Source: Verticillium longisporum
Taxonomy: Eukaryota > Ascomycota > Sordariomycetes > Glomerellales > Plectosphaerellaceae
Length of the DNA: 64,000 nt
Assembly: GCA_019188255.1 (NCBI GenBank)
Contig: JAETXT010000007.1
Span: 3,658,001-3,722,000, forward strand
Direction: 5' to 3'
Below are positions 35,890 to 47,109 of this stretch, piece after piece. Below the pieces are notes generated by a model. That model did no database searches. It had not been told where the DNA came from and saw only the letters and a program-made list of their open reading frames with translations. The stretch's first letter is position 1, and every line of letters begins with the position of its first letter. A program made the translations under genes and the position numbers.

Positions 35890-37942
35890 ATGCTGAGGAA
35901 AAGTCTGGATCGAGCTGACACTTCCCTTTTCCCCCTTCGTCTTGTTTGCTTTTCTGCTATGTCTGATATGTCTTCTTCTTGGCTCTTTCAATGCGGGTTA
36001 GTGTTTTCTGAATTCTCTGCTTCGCAGCACGTCAGGCAAAAGCCTTCTGGTCGGCCTCCCTGGCTGGTCTGCTCATGCCCCTGTCATTGAGGGGCTCCGA
36101 CCAGTCCAGGCTGTTTCTCCCTTCTTTTGCGTTAGCTGGGGTGGAATACTGGGCAGCCTCAGATCGCGACGGCTCTCTCGACCCAGCACAGCATGCCTGA
36201 CGGGGCAAAGAATCGGAAAGAAGCCGAATGGTAGTAGGACATGAAATTGCAGAGTGTTCTTGGTTCGGTGGGTGACAAAGCAGGATACGGTGGATGATTG
36301 CTTCTGGCTGGGTCCAACATGATGGTTCTGGATTCGGAGCTAAGGAAAACTGGTGGCAATGTCGTCAAGGTCAGAACGGAGGAGGAGATCGTCGTCTGTT
36401 CTTGCATCACTGCGCTTAGATTGCAGCCTCAATAGGAATCTTTCTCGTGCGCCAGACGATCAGATGAACGGGTGAAGAGATGGCCGGTGAGGACAAGTGA
36501 CTGTTCGTCAAGTTGTGTGCACCAGCGGAGGCTGGTTATTACGTTGGCTCGTGGGCAGAAAGAGGCCGTGAGAGATTGGTTCCCTTAGGGGGAAGGTAGG
36601 CGCACACACGGCCGGGGAATTGCTCGGGGGCTTTGAAGCTGGGGACGATTGAGGTCACATGCAGATTCTGGGGAGAGTTTTTTTTTCTCTCTCCCTCCCC
36701 TTCTTAGAGAGCTTTCTCGTTTGGTGCTGGTGCTGGTGCTGGTGCTAGGTAAATTGAGGAGGAGCCGGTATTTGGCCGTTGCAGACGATGACCGGGATAT
36801 GGCCGTGGATTTGCACGAGGTTGAGGGTGATGTGAGTGGTTAATGGAGGTGATCGTCTGATGTAGCTCATCGGCCCAAGAGCTTAGTACCGTGGAGGCGA
36901 AGCTGCGAGCAGGGGGCATGGGGGAGAAGATGTGGTGATGAGGGGGGCTACAACGATGGAAAAGGCCGCGAGGGGAATGAGGTTCCCCAGGATCCCCGCA
37001 CTCGCTAAGAGGTATCCATGACGTAGGTACAGGCACACGGACAGGCACAAGCACAGGCTTGTTAGGGAGGTGGGAGCACCATCCAAGCACTACTCGGGCT
37101 TCTTCGCCCAGCGTCTTCAGGCCTCGCCTCACCTGCTAAGACGGCTCGTCGAGGGCGCTAGCTGGGGCAGCTGGCAACAAGCCTTCAGGAGGGGAGACCC
37201 CCCCTCCCCTTCTCCTCCCCCGCAGCGCCGCGGCCAGACTCCTCCCCACAATAACGCCATGGTCGGGCCGTGGTGGTGCAGCCTCCTTCCTTTCCATCCA
37301 AGTCACTCCTGCTGTTCGTTCCCTGGCCTGGTCTTGGCTTCCGGAGCACACCAGCTGAGGAGAGTTAGCTTTCATCTGCTCAGCCTCTTACCAACCGCTT
37401 CGTGCTGTCCAGCCTGGTATGGCAAGTTTGTTAGCCGCACGACGTGTTGATGCTCATGTCGCTGGAGGCACCATCTCTTTGGCCTACTATCTTGGCGCGG
37501 GCCACTCATGTCAAATGGAGCAAGGCGGCGACCGTTGACGCCGGCCCACGGCTTGCCATGCCCCCATGACCATGCAGCCGTTACAGCAACTCTACATGTA
37601 CGTACTCCGAATTGAACCACCCTCTGCGGTACCTCGGCGGAACACCTCACCTCCGCTAGGCTCCGCTATTACATGTTGACCTGCCAAGGATCACGGACAT
37701 GGACCATGGGCCATGAGCCCTGGGCAGCTCTTTTGTCCCGACTTCTTGGCCCCGACCTGGCCCTTAGCTGAAGCCTCACATGCATGGCCCCAGGTTTGAT
37801 ACCACAAATGGTCACCTTCAGTGCTTCGCCTAGGTATATATAGATGGCTTGATCATCATGCCCCCGAAACACTCCCACGTGGGTTCTCTCCTTCTCAGAC
37901 ATTGCGCATAGCTTCAACCAAGGCCTTCTCTCCGACTGAATC
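35890..37942. other. 2-kb region: P450 3' flank and glucoamylase upstream region
   Basis: Includes a GGTGCT repeat (about 36722-36745) and T9 run near 36679-36687. No coding feature. The glucoamylase promoter TATA lies at 37835-37842. Confidence 0.45.
37835..37842 (+). promoter_or_regulatory. TATA element of the glucoamylase gene
   Basis: TATATATA about 100 bp upstream of the glucoamylase ATG, as expected for a strongly regulated secreted-enzyme gene. Confidence 0.6.
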
Positions 37943-39869
37943 ATGGTCTCTCTCCGCTCCCAGCTCGTGGCTCTGGCCGCTGCCCTGGCCATCCCCGCCG
38001 TCTCTGGCCAGGACCTCGAGGACTTCATCGCCAAGCAGCGTCCTCTGTCACTGACCAATGTTCTCAACAACCTTGGTGCCGCTGCCGGCGCCGCCCCGGC
38101 CTGGTCATCGCAAGCCCCTCCAGGACCGACCCTCCCTGTAAGTCGGAACCGTGGATGGCCATGTTTGGAGGCTTCGTTGCTGACGGTTCGGCCACCAGAC
38201 TACTACACTTGGACCCGTGACTCGGCCTTGACCTTCAAGATGCTCATCGACGAGTTCATCCACGACCCTGTCGCCAATGCCAACCTCGAGAAGCACATTC
38301 GTGACTACCTTCGCGCCCAGGCCATCCTACAGACTGTCGCCAACCCCTCCGGCGCCCTGCTGCCCTCCGGCCGCGGTCTCGGCGAGGCCAAGTACGAGGT
38401 TGACGGCTCGCGCTTCAATGGCGCCTGGGGTCGCCCCCAGAGGGACGGACCCCCTCTGCGCGCCGTCGCCCTCATCACCTGGGCCAACTGGCTCGCCGGT
38501 TCGGGCGACGAGGGCGAGGAAGAGGCGAGGGACATCGTCTGGCCCGTCATTGCCAACGATCTCGCCTACACGGGACAGTACTGGAACTCGACCGGCTTCG
38601 ACCTCTGGGAGGAGGTCTCCGGCTCCAGCTTCTTCACCACCCAGGCTCAGTACCGCGCTCTGATCGAGGGTGCCGAGCTCGCTGAGCGCCTCAACACGAC
38701 GTGCGGCCCCGCCTGCGACGAGGCCCCTGCCGTCGGCTGCTTCCTCAACTCGGACAGCTACTGGAACGGCCGTCACCACATTGCCAACATCAACACCAAC
38801 ACCCAGCGCTCCGGAAAGGACGCCAACACCATGCTCGGCGCCAACGCCGCCTTTGATATCGCCGCCTCCTGCGACAGCGCCACCATTCAGCCCTGCCACC
38901 CTCGCGCCCTGGCGTCTTTCAAGCAGTGGGTTGACGCCTGGCGTGATCCTGCCGAATACCCCATCAACGAGGGTATCCCCAGCAACGAGGGCATTGCCAT
39001 CGGCCGCTACACCGAGGACATCTACTACAACGGCAACCCTTGGTACCTCATCACCCTCGGTGCTGGCGAGTTCCTCTTCAACGCCGCCCACCAGTGGAAG
39101 GCCCACGGCTACATCACCATTGACAGCACCTCGCTGCCCTTCTTCCAGGACCTCTGGCCCGAGGCCAAGGTTGGTACCTTCAAGCGCCCCTGCTCCAAGA
39201 ACCCCAAGGCTCCCTTCAACGTCATTGTCGAGGCTGCCAACCGCTACGGCGATTCGTTCCTCTCTGTCGCTCAAAAGTACACCCCGGCCGACGGCTCCCT
39301 CGCCGAGCAGTACAACCGTGACCCTCCCTTCGAGCCCCAGAGCGCCCGCGACCTGACCTGGTCCTACGCCGCCTTTGTCACCGCCGCCGCCCGCCGCGCC
39401 GGCGAGTTCCCCCACCTGGGTCCCCGCCAAGCTGCCCATCCCCTCGACCTGCGCCGCCTCGTCCGCGCGGGGCACCTATACCCCTGCCACCGCCGCTGGC
39501 GCGCCCGACCTCGGCGAGGTCCCCTGCGCTGCGCCCGTCACCTTCCGTGTCGACGCCAGGACCTACTACGGCGAGGACATCTACGTCGTCGGCGGTGCGC
39601 CGTCTCTCGGCAACTGGAACGTCGAGAACGCCCAGCCCCTGACCGCCGACGGCTACACCGACGCCCGGCCGCTCTGGGCCATCGACGTCGACCTCGACGC
39701 CGCGGGCCAGACTGTCACCTACCAGTTTGTGCGCAGGCAAAACTGCGGCCAAGGCTACATTTACGAGACGGTCAACAGGACCGTCGACGTGCCGGCGTGC
39801 GGTGTCACGACGCCGACCGTCCTCGAGGCCACGTGGACCGGCCCCGTGGGTACGCCTGGAAACTGCTAG
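37943..39869 (+). CDS. Secreted glucoamylase, GH15 catalytic domain plus CBM20, with two apparent frame errors
   Basis: Releases glucose from non-reducing ends of starch. Signal peptide MVSLRSQLVALAAALAIPAVSG. Exons 37943-38137 and 38199-39869; about 621 aa after correction. GH15 features: YYTWTRDSALTFK, the catalytic-acid segment LWEEVSGSSFFT, and the catalytic-base region GSLAEQYNRD. The C-terminal starch-binding CBM20 begins about 39525 (CAAPVTFRVDARTYYGEDIY, GAPSLGNWNVENA). Two breaks: one C missing in the C4 run 38094-38097 (restores GLVIASPSRTDPPYYY), and one extra C (or two lost) in the C5 run 39409-39413 at the start of the linker (PTWVPAKLPIPSTC). Both flanks are intact in sequence, so errors are likelier than decay. 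The second break falls exactly between catalytic domain and linker. Confidence 0.92.
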
Positions 39870-40328
39870 AGAGCAGGAAACGTTGCCGTGAACAGGCGCG
39901 GAAAAAAATGTCATAAAGTTCGCATGAGAAGGACGGGAAATAACGTGTACATGTCGCCGCCGACCCCGCCCTTTGGTAGCTTAAGAGGGCGGGAGGGGGG
40001 GAGGGACTATTATTACTGAACCCCGCCCCCTTCCCTCGTATTATTGTCCTGTTTGTAGAAGTACATAGGTATCCTTTCTAAACGAGAATAAAATGTATAT
40101 ACGTTTTCGCCCTTTGCGCCCTCGCTATCCCCAATAGAGTGAACAAGATGTATCGATCCGTCCAGAGTCGTGATTATCATTCCTACCTTGGCGCTTCCGG
40201 GTTGGTCAAGCAAGATACGCTTCCCACCCATGAACGCCACTGTGATGTCGTCTGAAGGCCCTACCCCTGTCTCTCCGGAATGGAACCGACAGGTGGCGTA
40301 CCGATGTAGCTACCTACCTTGCGCCCCT
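39870..40328. other. Convergent intergenic region, glucoamylase / Zn2Cys6 factor
   Basis: 459 bp with no coding feature; holds a G-rich tract (about 39987-40003). Confidence 0.4.
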
Positions 40329-40609
40329 CTACCTATACGGGCCCCCCTGCGCCTGCGGCATGGAAACGGGCGGCCCCCCCTGCACCTCGACGTGGTCGGG
40401 CGGCCCCGCCGGGAAAGGGCCGAAGCCGGGCGGGAACCCGGCAAAGTTGTTCATGTCGTACCCCTGCATGAAGAAGCCCCAGTTCATGTCGCCAAACTCG
40501 TTGTTCATGTCCGGCAGGCCGATGAGCTGCGCCGGGTCGAGGCCCGAGTTCTCGCCCGGCGGCGTGGCCATCATGCCCATCTCGCCCGGGGCGCCGAGGC
40601 GCGGCAGCG

Positions 40610-40647
<38 letters not shown>

Positions 40648-43314
40648 AGAGGCGGAGGCTGTTGCTGTTGGTGCTGTTGCTGGTGTTGGTGCTGGTGTAG
40701 GGGCTGGGGGTAGTCAACCGACTGCCTCGGCGTGGGGCCCATGGGGCCGGCCTGGTGGAGGTTCGGCACGAAGGCGGGGCTGCCGTCGCTGGGCGGCGCC
40801 GAGGGCAGAGGGTCCCGGCGCGGGCGCTTGCCATCGCGGCTGGCCTTGTCGGCGCGCTCGCGCAGGCGATCGATCCACGGGGAGCCGGCTGGACGATGCC
40901 CTGCTGGCGCTGCGAGGCGGCGCGCGCGTCCCAGGCCTTGACGAAGAGGTTGCCAAAGGCAAGGTGCATAGGGTTGTGGAGCGTATTCATGAGGCCACGG
41001 AGCTCGTGGTTCTCCGTAATGGCGTCCCAGGCGCGGTCGACGAGCGGGCCTGGTGTTCGCTGCCGCGCCTCGGTGACGGGGAACATGTAGGCCGGGAAGG
41101 GAAAGTGCAGGAACGTATACCACTTGTAGCCGCGGAGGCTCTCGGCCGACTGGACGATATTGTCGTACTCGATCATCTGGGTGGCTTCGAGGAAGAGCGT
41201 GTCACGCTCGTGCTCGTTCAGAGCCGCGGCTGGGTCGTTGTTGGCGAGGCGGACGAGGAATGAGACGACGCGCATCTTGCACAGGGCCTGTCGCGTCATG
41301 GTCAGGGTGAAGAAGTGGAGAGGTATCTTTTGGTCGCAGTATCGAAGGTACGTGCCCTCAATGTGGGCGAAGAAGCCGTCGAGCGTGTACCATTGCCCGC
41401 CGGGGCCGGCCATGCGGACCATGGAAAGAGGCCGTGAGGCGATGGGGTTGTCTTTGTCTATGGGGACGCGAGGGTCCTTGGATGCGTCGGTGCTGATGGC
41501 CATGGCGAGCTCAGCGCGGATGAGACTGAAGAGCATCTCTGTCGGGCCGGCATGCTCGGTCGGCGCGTCCTTGCCATCGGCGTGGAGGTCTGTATCATTG
41601 ATATTGAGGGGAGTTTGCAGTCGCCAATAGTCGAGAGGGCCGTGACCGTCGAGCCCGTCATCTCGCCTATGCGGCGGTCGTACCCGACGATTGTCCACCA
41701 GAGCCGCCTGCGCTGTTCGACCTCGAAGGGGGACAGGCCATAGACCTGAGCATCTCGATGGAGACCCATGCGCTGGCCTATTCGAACAGCGATGCCGACG
41801 TAGCAGAAAATCTGCCGTGGATCGATGAACATGCGAATGGCAATCTGTAGCTTGGGTTACCTTGTGTGCATGAGAAGCGAAATCGCGAGGCAGATGCTTA
41901 CGAGGAAGAGGATGTAGGCCTGCAGCACCATCATGTCGGTGGTGCGCATGAACCCAGCGTTGACCAGCGCCTGCTGGCCTGCCTTGTGGTACCTGGACAG
42001 GAGCTCAACCTTGGGCTCGCCAAACAGCTTCCTGCTCTGGCCGTCATCGATTGTCAAGACGGCCATGATGTAGATGCTGAAGAGGAGGGCCTCGACGTTC
42101 TTGGGGACATGATCGAGATTTCTGGTGGCCTCGAGGACGAGCCCCTGCACGGTAGGAATGTGCGTGATCTTGAGCAGCGGATTCACGTTGTTGATGTAAA
42201 TCTGCCACAGCTCGAAGATTTGTACGGGCGTAGGATGATAGTGGTAGACGGAGGTCTCGCGGTTGGCGCCGACGATGAAGGGGAAGCCGTCCTGGTGCTC
42301 GTACATGGTATCAAAAGCGCGATGGACAGCCGAGCCGTCGAGCTCTTCTTCGTCAGACGAGTCTCTCATGAGATCCTCGCTCGCTCGGAACTGGACACAC
42401 GTAAGAACGGGTGGACACATGGTTGTGATGGGTCACGGCACGCTCAACATACTTCTCGGTGGAATAAGAACCATTTGTAGGGCACCCTTCACACGAGGAT
42501 CAGCTTTAGTCAACAGCATTCGCGGTGTAGAGAGGGAGGCAGGGCAGGGCAGGGCAGGGCAGGGACCAAGGAGGTCACGGAAGAGGTCGGCGACTTCGCG
42601 GGGAAAAGGGGGGGGGGAGGCTATGTCTCACTTGTCGGGTCGGTGCGTGCCGGCACCGAAGCCTGTCTGGGAGGAGGAGGCTTGACTGCCATCGGGCGAG
42701 GTGTGCAGCCCCTCGAGGTCGTTCTCGAGATCGGTCACCTCGTCGACGCCGCCATGGCTGGAGACTCTGAGGTCACGGGCGATGGGGTCGACGCTGACAC
42801 CGTTCTCGGCGAGCAGCGTCTCGTACTTCTTGAGGCGGTCAATGAGGTCCTTCTCCTGAAGTCGCTTCTTGCGCCGGCGCGGGGGGTTCGGAGGCACGAC
42901 GCGGCACTCGACGCGGGCCTTGACACAGTTGGCGCATGGTTTCCTCTTGTCGCAGCGGACTTTCCTCTGCTGACACAGGACACAGGAGGTGCCACGAGTC
43001 AGTTTCATGGCGTTGGGATCAAACTCGGGGGGGAATCCGATGGGTACGGGGATGGTGCCGGGTATTTGGTGATGGACCCCAGGCACGGCGGCAGTGGTGA
43101 CAGCAGGTGGCGGTGCTTGTGGTTGTGCTTGTGATTGTGGTTGTGGTTGTGTTTGTGGAGGCGCAGGTGCCGATTGTTGTACGTGTGTCTGAGCGGGAGC
43201 AGCCGCATGAGCATGAGCTTGAGCTTGAGCTTGAGCTTGAGCTTGAACTTGACCATGGTCTTGGCCGTGGTACGGACCGTGGCTGAGGCCCTGGTCAGGG
43301 TCGTGGCCCGACAT
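40329..43314 (-). CDS. Zn(II)2Cys6 fungal-specific transcription factor, with two apparent frame errors
   Basis: Exons 42632-43314, 42453-42486 (34 nt), 41902-42390 and 40329-41844; about 907 aa after restoring two bases. A Gln/Ala/Pro-rich N-terminus (with a GAGCTT hexanucleotide repeat at 43208-43248) precedes the zinc cluster CVLCQQRKVRCDKRKPCANC, linker PPNPPRRRKKRLQ and a dimerisation heptad region DLIDRLKKYETLLAENGV. The middle homology (fungal_trans) domain includes RIGQRMGLHRDAQVYGLSPF and RRRLWWTIVGYDRRIGE. The C-terminus has a poly-Gln tract (CTG repeats, 40610-40690). Frame breaks are in G4 runs of the + strand (C4 in the coding strand) at 41608-41611 and 40879-40882. Similar proteins are annotated as bikaverin-cluster-like regulators; the target here is unknown, though glucoamylase and an MFS exporter flank it. 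Confidence 0.88.
40606..40700. repeat. CTG/CAG triplet repeat coding poly-Gln
   Basis: TGCTGC-type triplets encode about 12 consecutive Gln and a shorter Gln/His stretch within the transcription factor. Such tracts vary in length between strains. Confidence 0.85.
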
Positions 43315-44220
43315 GGTGGAGAGTCCTCGGGGGATGGGCGCGCCGATGGGGTGCGATGCGTGGCAGACAGGGAATTCAGATCAGTCAGTGAGAGAGATTT
43401 GACGTTGGATGGGATCGCCCCAGCAGAGCAAGGCGGCGTCGAGCGAGTGGAGCCGGCGCGACGATCGATCTCGGTCCCGAGGATGGATGGGCAGGAGGAG
43501 CTCGCAGAGTCTGGCGTGGAAGTGTCGTACAGGAACAGGAAGAGGGGATTGGCAAAACGACGACCAGTGAGCTCGTGAGGGCGGGTATCCGCAGAGTCGA
43601 CCGTCAAAGAGTGATTGGCGAGCAAGGACGAAGGCATGCAGCGGGGATGCGGGCGACGTGACGTGCTGGGGGTTCAGGTATCGATCGAGTGCGTCTTCTG
43701 TTGCTCGATGATGCCTAACTGTCTGTTGCCTGCTATCTGATGGCAACAATGGAATGTTCGACGGGGGACGAGTTGACGTCTATGAGGCTACCTGAGGTAA
43801 GGTAAGGTAGGTAGGTAGGCAGGGCTGGACAGACCAGAGCCGGTTCAGGCACTGCCAGTTCAGAGCGAAGCCGATCCTTTCGCCGAAAAGGGAAGGAAGG
43901 CAAACAGGCCGATGAGATGATGGCCTGATGGGATTTGCCCCGGTTTGATGGAATGCCCTGTGTGGCCTCTGCTTTCGCTGGGCTGGGCGGCTGGGCGGCT
44001 GGCCTTGTCGTGGCGCCTTCTGGTGCACTGGGGTTGGCACGTTTTCGGTGCCTCGTTCTGGCTGTGGCTCTTCGCTCGCATGCATCAATGGCGAGATTGC
44101 CAAGCTCGCGTGCGTGTGGAAGGGGAAGGGGAAGGGGAGGGGAGAGTTTCGGTCCCGAAATGTCAAAGTCCAGGCGGCGGTGTGTCGGGTAGAAAAAGGT
44201 ACGGTCCAGGTCCAGGTCCA

Positions 44221-44257
44221 GGCAAACATGGGCAAACAGGGCAAACAGGGCAAACAG
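44221..44257. repeat. 9-bp tandem repeat GGCAAACAG
   Basis: One diverged 10-bp unit followed by three exact 9-bp units. Confidence 0.85.
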
Positions 44258-44587
44258 GAATGTCGGTGACTTGTGTGATCCTTCGGGACCGAGCGAGGCC
44301 TGGAGCAGGAGCTTCGATCCCGCTAAGCCTCATTAGGTCTGGTGTGCCCCAGCGCCACTCCCTCCACTCGTCTGTGGCTCAACCCAGTATCCGTTCTCGT
44401 CCATCGTCAACTACAACTCCCCTAACCCTCCCCTTCCTTCCATCACTCTGTCTCACCCAAAGATCCTCTTTTCCTCCGTGAATCACCAGGCATCCATCAT
44501 CCACATCCAGACCCTCCTCGATACCCGCTCGGTTACCTCACCATGTCTGTGCCACCCGACGGCCAGCCGTATGGTCCCTCGTCGTCG

Positions 44588-44621
44588 ACAGGCAACCTGA
44601 CAGGCAACCTGACAGGCAACC
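44588..44621. repeat. 12-bp tandem repeat ACAGGCAACCTG
   Basis: Nearly three perfect units in the MFS gene upstream region. Confidence 0.85.
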
Positions 44622-44905
44622 TTTACGGAGTACCGACGGGGGATCTGCTTTCCGATGCCATGCTGCAGGCCAAGCCAAGCCAAGGGAGCATCTATATGTA
44701 TACTCTTCAGCCTCTCTTCCCTTTGCCTCTTTGCCTGTCCCAGAGTCTGGCCTTGTCACCAGCATCCATAGCAATCTAAACACACCCACTTGGACGCCGT
44801 CTGCTTCCTCTGTTCCTGTTGCTGGCTGTCGTTTCATGCAGGCTTACCTTGTTCTCTCCTGCACATCTCTAACCTCGCCCTCTTTTTCCCACTCTTGACC
44901 TTGGC

Positions 44906-44915
44906 ATATATATAT
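44906..44915 (+). promoter_or_regulatory. TATA-like sequence close to the MFS start codon
   Basis: ATATATATAT ends only 7 bp before the first in-frame ATG (44923) and 49 bp before the second (44965). If it is the TATA box, transcription starts too late to include the first ATG comfortably. Confidence 0.45.
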
Positions 44916-44922
44916 CTCTTTC

Positions 44923-46808
44923 ATGCCGACAATACCGACCGAGCACAAGTCGAGTCTCGACAGTATGGACGAGAAGCACACGACCAAGGAATCTTCAAGG
45001 TCCTCGACTGTCGGCTCCTCGATCGTCAGCTCCCCAACCGTCAGCTCCCCAACCGTCAGCTCCTCAACCGTCAGCTCCTCAACCGTCAGCTCCCATGGAC
45101 CGCCTACGCCCCCTCTCACTGCCGCCGGCCCGCCCACGCATGAGGCCGAGAAGAACTACCAGCCCAAGACGCTCAAGTTCTGGCTCATCATGGCCTCGAA
45201 CTTTGTCGCCATGTTTCTCGTCGCCCTCGACCGCACCATCATCGCCACCGCCATCCCTCGCATCACCGACGAGTTTCAGTCCCTCGGCGACATTGGCTGG
45301 TACGGCTCGGCCTACATGCTGACCACCGCCGCCTCCCAGCTTCTCTTCGGTCGCATCTACAACTCCTACAGCCCCACGGCCGTCCCCCTCGCGATCATTG
45401 TCGTCTCTCAGAACGGCTCCCTCCTCTGCGCCGTTGCTCCCGACTCGGCAGTGCTCATCACCGGTCGCGCCGTTGCCGGCTTTGGCTCGGCCGGCATCTT
45501 CACCGGCTCCATGATGATTCTCATCACCATCGTTCCGCTCCACAAGCGGCCCATGTTCCAGGGCGTCTTTGGCATGGTCTTCGGCGTCGCTGCCGTCATC
45601 GGACCTCTTGTCGGCGGCGCGTTCGCTGGAAACGCGACCTGGCGTTGGTGCTTCTACATGAACCTGCCCATCGGAGGTGTCGCCTTTATCTTCCTCTTCT
45701 TCATGCTCCAAGCGCCCCAGAAGCCCTCGAAGCCCGTGTCCTTGACCAAGCACATCACCCGCCTCGACCCCCTGGGATCCTTCTTCTTCATCCCTTCCAT
45801 TGTCGCCCTCCTCTTGGCCCTGCAATGGGGTGGCGCAACCTATGCTTGGAGCAACGGCCGCATCATCGCCCTCTTTGTCGTATTCGCCCTGGCTTTTGTG
45901 GCCTTTGCTGCTATCCAGATCTTCATGCCCGACACAGCGCAGGTCCCAGTGCGCATCATCTCCCAACGAACCGTCCTCGCTGGCACTTTCTTCATCATCT
46001 TCCTCGCCGGCTCCATGATGCTCGCAGTCTACTATGTGCCCTTGTGGTGTAAGTTTTCTTCGTCCCCCTTGCAGATATTCTTCGTCCCCCTTGCAGATAG
46101 ATCATTGGCTAACCAAGTCCAGTTCAAACTGTCAAAGGCTTCGATCCTGTCCAGTCAGGAATCTACACCCTCCCACTCGTCCTCAGCCTCGTCGCCTCCT
46201 CCATCATGTCCGGGCTGATCACCCAGCGCATCGGTTACTACACCCCCGCCATGCTCCTCTGCCCCTCCATCATGGCTGTCGGTCTCGGTCTCCTGAGCAC
46301 CTTGCACCCTGGCAGCAGTACAGCCGCTTGGGTCGGCTTCCAGTTCCTCACGGGCTTCGGTCTCGGCTTCGGCATGCAGACAGTCGGCCTGGCCGTGCAG
46401 ACGGTCCTGCCGCGCGAGGACGTATCAACCGGTCTGGCCATAACCTTTTTCGGACAGCAACTCGGCGGCGCCGTGTTCCTGGCTGTGGGGCAGGCCATTC
46501 TCAGCAACCTACTCGTTGACCGTCTGTCGAGCGTGCCGGGCCTAGACCCCGATGCGATTGTGCAGAGCGGCGCCACGGATCTGCACAATGTCGTGCCCGC
46601 AGAGGATTTCGATGTTGTGGTTGCGGCGTACAACTTTGCGTGTACGAGGATCTTCTTGGCCGGCATGGGGCTGGCGCTGGTGACGTTGGCGTGTGCTTTG
46701 TGCGTCGAGTGGAGGAGCGTCAAGAAGGGAAAGCAGGGGCCGGGGAAGGCTGCTGATGCGGAGGCTTTCAAGGAGAACAAGGGGGACACGGAGGCGTCGT
46801 CTTGTTGA
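44923..46808 (+). CDS. MFS multidrug/toxin efflux transporter (DHA14-type)
   Basis: Exons 44923-46048 and 46123-46808; 603 aa (589 if the Met at 44965 is used). About 14 membrane helices: the first starts FWLIMASNFVAMFLVALDRTIIATAIPRI (DHA motif D1 region LDRTIIATAIP), then motif A-like LLFGRIYNSYS, motif C in GVAAVIGPLVGGAFAG, and WRWCFYMNLPIG. The N-terminal cytosolic tail contains a 15-bp minisatellite (45025-45094) coding (VSSPT/S)n, and the C-terminus is basic then acidic. By family an H+-driven exporter of toxic compounds or metabolites; the substrate is unknown. Divergent from the Zn2Cys6 regulator across 1.6 kb, a common arrangement in specialised-metabolite and drug-resistance loci. 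The intron carries a perfect 22-bp tandem duplication. Confidence 0.93.
45025..45094 (+). repeat. 15-bp coding minisatellite in the MFS N-terminus
   Basis: Four and a half units of GTCAGCTCCCCAACC (two carry CTC in place of CCC), coding Val-Ser-Ser-Pro/Ser-Thr. Confidence 0.88.
46056..46099 (+). repeat. 22-bp perfect tandem duplication inside the MFS intron
   Basis: Two exact copies of a 22-bp unit, each containing TTGCAG, a potential 3' splice site. The acceptor that keeps frame is the later AAGTCCAG ending at 46122. Confidence 0.9.
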
Positions 46809-47109
46809 TGTGAAGACGTATTGATGAACAGGCTGGGATGCCTGGAAGAGAGTTGTCAGCTAAGTTTCGTCAGCTGAGCGAGGCAGACGGTCAAAAGCTA
46901 AGTCAGGAATGTTAGGCATTGCATTACATTAGACAGCGTTGAGGTAAATGTCCTAATGAAGGACTTTGGACTTGAATCAAGATTCATCATGATGACCATG
47001 TACCTGCCCCATCGTTGTCAAAGTACCCACCAGTTGGTCTGATCCTACATCTGTCGAGCCATGGCCGCGCTGGAACCGTAGCTATACCCCTTGGTTCGGT
47101 GGCCTATTC
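46809..47109. other. Convergent intergenic region, MFS / AKR
   Basis: 301 bp, nothing coding seen. Confidence 0.4.

Larger units (their letters stand above)
43315..44922. promoter_or_regulatory. 1.6-kb divergent upstream region, Zn2Cys6 factor (-) / MFS transporter (+)
   Basis: Both genes fire away from this region. It carries a TACC/GGTA island (43793-43820), a GGCAAACAG 9-bp repeat (44221-44257), a GTCCAG repeat (44204-44221), and a 12-bp repeat ACAGGCAACCTG in three units (44588-44621). No gene is supported; the 78-aa frame at 44543 is mostly repeat. Confidence 0.5.

Noticed and set aside
38327..39475. 382-aa open frame antisense to the glucoamylase
   Set aside because: Shadow of a GC-rich coding region; Gly/Val/Ala-rich composition with no domain, while the sense strand is clearly GH15.
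40606..40700. Regular short repeat that might suggest a CRISPR-like array
   Set aside because: A CTG triplet tract coding Gln inside a transcription factor in a eukaryotic genome.
28173..46808. Classical biosynthetic gene cluster with backbone enzyme
   Set aside because: No polyketide synthase, NRPS, terpene cyclase or prenyltransferase motifs found on either strand; only tailoring, transport and regulatory genes.
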